In this document: piece after piece, positions 58,903-64,000 of the stretch | Position numbering within the stretch: position 1 is the stretch's first letter | Layout of the letters: each line of letters begins with the position of its first letter | Assembly (NCBI GenBank): GCA_963836375.1 | Contig: CAWIJK010000002.1 | Location: 62,001-126,000 of the forward strand | Length of the DNA: 64,000 nt | DNA from: CAWIJK01 sp963836375 | GTDB taxonomy: Bacteria; Actinomycetota; Acidimicrobiia; Acidimicrobiales; RAAP-2 | Direction of reading: 5' to 3' | The notes under the pieces: generated by a model | Databases searched by the model: none | Told to the model about the DNA's origin: nothing | The model's input: the letters and a program-made list of their open reading frames with translations, nothing else | Program-made: the position numbers and the translations under genes

Positions 58903-59718
58903 TCACTGGACGCTCAACAGCGCCCGGACCGGGCGGTGGTCCGAACCGGCCGCGGCCAGGACCGCTCCCTCGACGACGCGCACCGGGCCCCGGACCAAGA
59001 TGTGGTCGACCTGGCTGTGGGGCCGCCAGGCGGGCCAGGTCCGCCCCCTGACCGCCCGGTGCCAGCCCGGGAGGAGGGCCCGCACCGGCGGGCCCCACAG
59101 GTTCATGTCTCCGGCCAGCACCCCCGGCCCCTTGCCCAGGGTCGAGTCGAGGGCGCGGGCCAGTTTGGCGAAGTGCACCGGCGAGCCATAGGTGAGATGG
59201 GCCATGTGGGTGCCCACCACCCGCAGCGCACCGCCGCCGAACGACAGGGCCAGGGCGGCCCGGCGCACCCGGTCCCGCCCCACGTGGCCGAGGTCGATGA
59301 CCTGGTGGTCTTCGACCGGGACCCGGCTGAGCACGGCCAGGCCCCAGCCCCCCGGTTCGGCCTCGCGGTAGCGCCGGCTGGTGGTCACCGACTCAGGGAG
59401 GGGCCGTTCGCTGTCGAGGTAGAGGGCGTGGCTCGTCCCCGACCACGACATCGGGCGCACCCAACGGTCGTCGGCTTCGGGGAGGGCCCCGCCCCGCCGA
59501 CCGCGGGCCAGTTCACGCTCGAAGACGTCGTAGCCCAGTGCCGAACCGACGGCCTTGGCGTCGCCCGGGCCCGCGTCGGGCGACCAGCACTCTTGGAGCA
59601 CCAGCACATCGGCGTCGATGCTGCGGCACGCCCCAACCACGTCGAAAGGACGACCCCACCCGTCGATGCCGGCGTGGAGGTTGAAGCTGGCGACGCTGAG
59701 CTCGAGGGAACCGGCCAT
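58903..59718 (-). CDS. Endonuclease/exonuclease/phosphatase-family protein
   Basis: A 271-residue EEP-fold protein. VASFNLHAGIDGW (first motif), VLVLQECWSP (metal Glu), GTHMAHLTYGSPVHF, GDMNLWGPPVRAL (Asp/Asn) and AGSDHRPVRA (terminal Asp-His) are all present. It is shorter and divergent from ExoIII, so it may be a phosphodiesterase/sphingomyelinase-type phosphatase. The ATG at 59718 starts right at the first strand; the longer frame is overlap. Not obviously tied to the lyase operon. Confidence 0.88.
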   Translation of the reverse strand: MAGSLELSVASFNLHAGIDGWGRPFDVVGACRSIDADVLVLQECWSPDAGPGDAKAVGSALGYDVFERELARGRRGGALPEADDRWVRPMSWSGTSHALYLDSERPLPESVTTSRRYREAEPGGWGLAVLSRVPVEDHQVIDLGHVGRDRVRRAALALSFGGGALRVVGTHMAHLTYGSPVHFAKLARALDSTLGKGPGVLAGDMNLWGPPVRALLPGWHRAVRGRTWPAWRPHSQVDHILVRGPVRVVEGAVLAAAGSDHRPVRALLSVQ

Positions 59719-59768
59719 CGGAGGCGCGACGCTACCTGGCGGGGGGCCGGGTCCCGGCTGGCTCCCGC

Positions 59769-60722
59769 TCAGGCGCTCGGGGCGGCCACCGTCGCTGGCG
59801 ACGGCCACCGCACGCGCCAGGCGAGACCCAGGCGCTCGAACAGGCCAATGAGCCAGGCCGAAGGGTCCAGCTGTCCCCGCAGGGCGCCGTGCCGCGCCCA
59901 CGCCGGGTGAGCGTGGTGGACGTTGTGCCACGAGTCGCCGAACGAGATGAGGGCCAGCGGCCACAGGTTGGTGCTCTTGTCGGCGGTGTCGTAGCTACGC
60001 CGGCCGAAGGTGTGGCACAGCGAGTTGACGCCCCAGGTGACGTGGTGGAGCAGGGCCATGCGGACCAGGCCGGCCCAGACCAGGGCCAGGATCGCCCCGG
60101 TCAGCGTGCGTGACAAGGCGTAGCCGATGCCGAAGGGGATGGCCAGTGACGAGATGGCGAGCAGGGGGAAGAGGCGACCGACCTGCTGGAGGTCCTTGTC
60201 TTTCAACAGGTCGGGGGCGTAGCGCTCGGCCGACGAGGCGTCGGAGACGAAGAGCCATCCGACGTGGGCGAAGGCCAGCCCGCGCAAGAGGTCGAGTCCG
60301 TGGTCGCCGTAGCGGTGGGGCGAGTGCGGGTCGCCGGCGTGGTCGCTGTACATGTGGTGGCGGCGGTGGGTGGCCACCCAGCTCGTCACCGAACCCTCCA
60401 CGCCCATCGAGCCGACCACCGCCAAGACGATCTTGAGCGACCGTGCCGACTTGAAGCTCCCGTGGGTGAAGAGGCGGTGGAACCCGATCGTCAGGCCGAA
60501 GCCGGTGATCACGTAGAGGACGACACCCATCACGATGTCGGTCAGGTTCACAGCATGGCCCCACAGGACCGGGACCAAGATGGCCAGGGCGACCGCCGGT
60601 CCGGCGACGATGGCCACGGTGATCAGCTTCTGGCTCGGGTGGACCACGGCCGGCCCGCCTCCGGGGCCCGAGCACGGGTCGGCCGCGCCGAGCGGCCCGG
60701 GAACGATCGTCTGGGTGGTCAC
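59769..60722 (-). CDS. Acyl-CoA desaturase (delta-9 type)
   Basis: A 317-residue membrane di-iron desaturase. The three His boxes are HRLFTH (82-87), HRRHH (119-123) and HNVHH (266-270). Four helices flank them. It makes monounsaturated fatty acids from acyl-CoA, affecting membrane fluidity. The GTG at 60722 has TAGGAGACAC upstream. It is divergent from the aminotransferase gene with 195 bases between, so a cold- or lipid-regulated promoter may lie there. Confidence 0.95.
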   Translation of the reverse strand: MTTQTIVPGPLGAADPCSGPGGGPAVVHPSQKLITVAIVAGPAVALAILVPVLWGHAVNLTDIVMGVVLYVITGFGLTIGFHRLFTHGSFKSARSLKIVLAVVGSMGVEGSVTSWVATHRRHHMYSDHAGDPHSPHRYGDHGLDLLRGLAFAHVGWLFVSDASSAERYAPDLLKDKDLQQVGRLFPLLAISSLAIPFGIGYALSRTLTGAILALVWAGLVRMALLHHVTWGVNSLCHTFGRRSYDTADKSTNLWPLALISFGDSWHNVHHAHPAWARHGALRGQLDPSAWLIGLFERLGLAWRVRWPSPATVAAPSA

Positions 60723-60917
60723 CGTGTCTCCTAAAGCGCCGTCGTGACGCGTGGACAATGCAAGCGACGCGACCGGATGCTCCAAACAAACAACGCCCAG
60801 GGCTTCTGACAGCGGCGGTGCACCCATCGTACCGGAACGCCCCAGGGCACAGTATTCAGGCCCCCGCGGTGCCCGGGAGTGCTCTTTTCCGGGCCGGTCC
60901 CACCTAGGATCGGGCCG

Positions 60918-62090
60918 GTGGGAGACCGCTCGCCGCACGTCGGGGCCCGCCTGGGCGGGTTCACCACCACCATCTTCGACGAGATGTCCGCCCTGGCCGC
61001 GGCGACCGGGTCCATCAACCTCGGCCAGGGTTTCCCCGACACCGACGGCCCGCCCGAGCTGGTGGCGGCGGCCGTCGCCGCCATCGAGTCCGGGCACAAC
61101 CAGTACCAGCCAGGAGCCGGGGTCCCCGGGCTGCGCTCCGCCGTCAGCGGCCATCAGCGGGCCTTCTACGGGCTCGAGTACGACCCCGAGACCGAGGTGC
61201 TGGTCACCACCGGGGCCACCGAGGCCATCGCGGCCAGCCTGCTCGCCCTGTGCGGCGAGGGCGACGAGGTGGTCATGTTCGAGCCCTTCTACGACTCGTA
61301 CTCCGCCTGCACGGCCCTGGCCGGCGGCCGACCGGCTGTGGTCCCGCTGCGCGCCCCCGACTGGTCGTTCGACCCCGACCAGCTCGAGGCGGCGGTCACG
61401 GCGCGCACCCGGGTCATGCTGGTCAACTCCCCCCACAACCCGACCGGAAAGGTCTTCGACCGCGTCGAGCTGGCGGCGATCGCCCGCTGCTGCGTCGACC
61501 ACGACCTGGTGGCGGTCACCGACGAGGTCTATGAGCACCTGGTCTTCGAAGGGGAGCATCTGCCCCTGGCCACCTTCGAGGGGATGCGGGAGCGGACGAT
61601 CTCGATCTCCTCGGCCGGAAAGACGTTCTCGTTCACCGGCTGGAAGGTGGGGTGGGCGTGCGCACCGGCCCCCCTGCTGGCCGCCGTCCGCTCGGTCAAG
61701 CAGTTCCTGACCTACGCGAGCGGCGGCCCGTTCCAGTACGCGGTGGCCGAGGGCCTGGGGGCGGGGGACCGGTACTTCTCGGGCATCGCCCGTTCCCTGC
61801 GTGAGGCCCGTGACCTGTTCTGCGCCGGGCTGGAGGATCTGGGCTTGGCGGTGTACCGCCCGGCGGCCACGTACTTCGTCACCACCGACATCGCCCCGAT
61901 CGACGATGATGACGCCATGGCCTTCTGCCTGGGCCTGCCGGCGCGCTGTGGTGTCGTCGCCGTGCCCGTCTCGGCGTTCTTCGCCGACCCCGCCTCGGCG
62001 AGCGCCCGGTCCCTCGTCCGGTGGGCCTACTCGAAGCGGCCCGAGGTGCTGACCGAGGCGCTGTCCCGACTGAAGATGCTGTCGCAGTGA
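60918..62090 (+). CDS. Class I/II PLP aminotransferase
   Basis: A 390-residue fold-type I aminotransferase. SINLGQGFPDTDGP is the N-terminal motif. YQPGAGVPGLRSAVSGH, NSPHNPTGKVFDR (PLP Asn), VTDEVYEHLVFEG (Asp/Tyr) and SISSAGKTFSFTGWKVGW (catalytic Lys) follow. It resembles the DapC/kynurenine aminotransferase/glutamine transaminase K group; the amino donor is not determined. GTG 60918 is preferred. GTGA overlap couples it to the PhzF gene. Confidence 0.93.
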   Translation: MGDRSPHVGARLGGFTTTIFDEMSALAAATGSINLGQGFPDTDGPPELVAAAVAAIESGHNQYQPGAGVPGLRSAVSGHQRAFYGLEYDPETEVLVTTGATEAIAASLLALCGEGDEVVMFEPFYDSYSACTALAGGRPAVVPLRAPDWSFDPDQLEAAVTARTRVMLVNSPHNPTGKVFDRVELAAIARCCVDHDLVAVTDEVYEHLVFEGEHLPLATFEGMRERTISISSAGKTFSFTGWKVGWACAPAPLLAAVRSVKQFLTYASGGPFQYAVAEGLGAGDRYFSGIARSLREARDLFCAGLEDLGLAVYRPAATYFVTTDIAPIDDDDAMAFCLGLPARCGVVAVPVSAFFADPASASARSLVRWAYSKRPEVLTEALSRLKMLSQ

Positions 62091-62944
62091 ACGAGATCCC
62101 GGTCGCCTGGGTCGACGCCTTCACCGGCCGGACCTTCGGGGGCAACCCGGCGGCGGTGTGCCTGCTGGCCGAGCCGGCCGACCGGGCATGGATGCAGGCC
62201 CTGGCCGCCGAGTTCGGGCTGTCCGAGACGGCCTACCTGTGGCCCGAGGACGACGTCGTCTCCCTCCGCTGGTTCACCCCGGCGACCGAGATCGACCTGT
62301 GCGGCCACGCCACCCTCGCTGCCGCCCACGCGTTGGCCGGCTGGGGCCGGTGCTGCGACGGGGACGTCGTCACCTTCACCACCCGCAGTGGCCGCCTCAC
62401 CGCCGAGCTCTCGGGTGAGCTGATCGAGCTGGGTTTCCCGGCCCAACCGGCGGCGGCCATCGCCGTGCCGCCCGCCCTCGCCGGCGCGCTGACCCGGCCC
62501 GACGGCACCCGCCTCGAGCCGATCTCGGTCTCGCGCAGCGATCATTTCGTGGTGGCCGAGCTGCCCGACGCCCACTCGGTGCGCACGGCGGGGGTCGACC
62601 TGGCGGCGGTGGCGTCGCTCCCGGACAACGCGCTCGTCCTCACCGCGCCCGGACTGGCCAACGGGTCCGGCGGCGACGCGGCCCAGGACCCGGCGGCCGG
62701 TGCGGACTACGTGCTGCGGGTCTTCGGGCCCAACGTCGGCATCGACGAGGACCCGGTCACCGGCTCGGCCCAGTGCGTCCTCGGCCCCTACTGGGCCGGG
62801 CGCCTGGGTCGCCGGGTGCTCAGCGCCGGCCAGCTGTCCCGCCGCGGCGGCCGGCTGGAGGTGACGGTGGGCGACGGACGGGTCGGCATCGCCGGGCGGG
62901 CCGTGACCGTGCTCACCGGCGTGGTCACGGCGGGCCCCGCGTGA
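62087..62944 (+). CDS. PhzF family epimerase/isomerase
   Basis: A 285-residue PhzF-fold protein. AWVDAFTGRTFGGNPAAVCL carries the start of the fold, FGLSETAYLWPE has the catalytic Glu, TEIDLCGHATLAAAHAL and IDEDPVTGSAQCVLGPYW are the two conserved loops. The reaction is an isomerisation or epimerisation of a small metabolite. GTG 62087 overlaps the aminotransferase stop, so they work together or are co-regulated. Confidence 0.9.
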   Translation: MNEIPVAWVDAFTGRTFGGNPAAVCLLAEPADRAWMQALAAEFGLSETAYLWPEDDVVSLRWFTPATEIDLCGHATLAAAHALAGWGRCCDGDVVTFTTRSGRLTAELSGELIELGFPAQPAAAIAVPPALAGALTRPDGTRLEPISVSRSDHFVVAELPDAHSVRTAGVDLAAVASLPDNALVLTAPGLANGSGGDAAQDPAAGADYVLRVFGPNVGIDEDPVTGSAQCVLGPYWAGRLGRRVLSAGQLSRRGGRLEVTVGDGRVGIAGRAVTVLTGVVTAGPA

Positions 62945-63066
62945 ACGACGAGCGGCCGGGCGCCACGAGCTCGGCGGGCGCAGCGGGCCCAGGGACGTCG
63001 GTCAGCATTCCGACGTCGCCCGCTCCCGCCGCGAGGCGCCCCGGTCGCTGTGGTAGGGATGCGGCC

Positions 63067-63705
63067 ATGGCGTTGTCGGCGGCCGAGGGTGGCGATCCGG
63101 GCTCGGCGGCCCAGCTGCGTCGGATCCTCGAGGGCCACCGACCGGCCGACGGGCGCGAGGCCCGCTCGATGGGGCGACTGTCGGCCGAGCTGGACCGCCT
63201 GGACCGCCCGTGCGACCAGACCGCGGACCCGGTGCATGTGACCTCGTCGGGCGTGGTGGTGGGTTCTCGGGGCACGATCCTGCTGTTGCACCGGCGCCTC
63301 GGCCGCTGGCTCCAGCCCGGTGGGCACATCGAACCCGGCGAGTCGCCGTCCGCCGCCGCCCGACGCGAGTCGCAGGAGGAGACGGGCCTGGTCCTGTCCC
63401 ACCCGCCCGACGGGCCGGTGCTGGTGCGCGTCGACGTGCACGAGGCGGCGCTCGGCCACACCCACCTCGACCTGTGCTACCTGCTGACCGGGCCCGACGC
63501 CGACCCGGCACCCCCGCCCGGCGAGAGCCCCCACGTCCGCTGGTATGACTGGGAGGAGGCGGCGTCGGTCGCCGACCCGCCGCTGGCCAGCGCCCTCGAG
63601 GTCGCCCGGGACCTGGCCCGGGCACCCACCGGGGCGAGAGGGTCGGGCACAGGCGGCGCCGCGGCGACGTCGAGACGAAAGGAGCGCCCCGGCGGTGAGC
63701 ACTGA
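63067..63705 (+). CDS. Nudix hydrolase
   Basis: A 212-residue Nudix protein. The Nudix box is GHIEPGESPSAAARRESQEE with the TGL ending (G-x5-E-x7-REx2EExG). An N-terminal helical part (RRILEGHRPADGREARSMGR) precedes it. It hydrolyses a nucleoside diphosphate linked to another moiety; substrate unknown. ATG 63067 is taken as start; GTG 62941 (GTGA with the PhzF stop) would add a low-complexity 42 residues. The 3' end overlaps the next gene by 11 bases. Confidence 0.88.
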   Translation: MALSAAEGGDPGSAAQLRRILEGHRPADGREARSMGRLSAELDRLDRPCDQTADPVHVTSSGVVVGSRGTILLLHRRLGRWLQPGGHIEPGESPSAAARRESQEETGLVLSHPPDGPVLVRVDVHEAALGHTHLDLCYLLTGPDADPAPPPGESPHVRWYDWEEAASVADPPLASALEVARDLARAPTGARGSGTGGAAATSRRKERPGGEH

Positions 63706-64000
63706 GGGGACAGGCCAGGGTGGGCGCGACGTCGGGTCGGCGCCGGGCGACGGCCCGGGGCAGGACCCCGGCGGCCCGCTCGAGCAGCTGATCAGGGTCC
63801 AGGACCTGGATATCTCGATCGCCCAGCTCGAACACCGCCGGGCCAACCTGGCCGAGCGGCGCGACCTCGAGGCGCTCGGCCAGCGGCTGGCCGCCCTCGA
63901 CCGCACTGCCGGAGAGCTCGGGGCCGAGCGCCAGGCCCTAGTCGACCGCCAGGGGGCGCTGGAGGCCCAGATCGCCGAGCTCACCGCCCGGCGCAAGGCC
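63695..64000 (+). CDS. Zinc-ribbon/coiled-coil protein, N-terminal part (runs off the window)
   Basis: GTG at 63695 with GGAG upstream opens a frame that runs off the window. After a Gly/Pro-rich stretch comes LEQLIRVQDLDISIAQLEHR and a long coiled coil (ALDRTAGELGAERQALVDR, GALEAQIAELTARRKA). This is the usual beginning of CT398-like proteins, whose zinc-ribbon end would lie beyond 64000. Confidence 0.8.
   Translation, partial: MSTEGTGQGGRDVGSAPGDGPGQDPGGPLEQLIRVQDLDISIAQLEHRRANLAERRDLEALGQRLAALDRTAGELGAERQALVDRQGALEAQIAELTARRKA

Noticed and set aside
1..64000. CRISPR array, rRNA operon or intact prophage
   Set aside because: No regularly spaced short repeats, no rRNA-like sequence, and no phage structural genes were seen.

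Overview
The window is a very GC-rich bacterial chromosome segment with short intergenic gaps, many GTG starts and many 4-base start/stop overlaps (ATGA, GTGA). Gene content points to a free-living actinobacterium, most likely of the Acidimicrobiia or a close relative. The supporting genes are an IlvX-type thiamine diphosphate protein, TIGR03086-type proteins, an SCP2 protein, a WS/DGAT acyltransferase, acyl-CoA-dehydrogenase-associated phosphotransferase, a YVTN/PKD surface protein carrying GSDGGVFAFG-type repeats, and a LysM/BTAD regulator. The placement is inferred from protein families, not from a marker gene. No rRNA operon or CRISPR array is visible.

Layout. 0-5.8 kb: exonuclease III, then a minus-strand group (UvrD-type helicase, FAD-linked oxidase, and an IlvX-like gene broken by one frameshift). 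5.8-12.6 kb: a tightly coupled plus-strand run (amine oxidase, SCP2, APC permease, alpha/beta hydrolase, membrane-anchored MurF-like ligase, D-Ala-D-Ala ligase). 12.6-16.9 kb: a minus-strand trio with a 920-residue membrane LysM/BTAD protein, a Thr/Pro-rich anchored protein and a sigma-like HTH protein. 17-27.3 kb: ordinary metabolism and envelope genes, with a KstR-like palindrome before an aldehyde dehydrogenase and a second frameshifted gene. 27.4-30.6 kb: a soluble MgtE-N/CBS protein followed by an Nramp-related transporter lacking the usual TM6 methionine, a probable Mg2+ module.

30.6-46.8 kb is an accessory region. Genes are sparser, GC looks lower, and remnants are common: a partial second copy of the tRNA-Val 5' half, a VapC remnant, an IS110-type transposase remnant and a fragment of a surface-protein paralogue. 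Intact genes here include nitroreductase, dodecin, WS/DGAT, a lipase-like hydrolase, a cytochrome P450, the YVTN/PKD repeat protein, a stand-alone HD-GYP protein, a small J-domain protein and a GH76 enzyme.

46.8-64 kb returns to dense host-like genes: aquaporin, EstB-type serine hydrolase, a KimA-like K+ transporter, HAD hydrolase, MFS transporter followed by an unusual nonapeptide Ser-repeat gene, a FGGY kinase coupled to a sphingosine-1-phosphate-lyase-like PLP enzyme, a delta-9-type desaturase, an aminotransferase coupled to a PhzF protein, a Nudix hydrolase and the start of a coiled-coil protein. No single well-known large system dominates. The items most worth follow-up are the Ser-repeat gene, the lyase/kinase pair, the membrane MurF-Ddl cluster, the LysM/BTAD trio, the MgtE-N/Nramp pair and the tRNA-flanked cassette.
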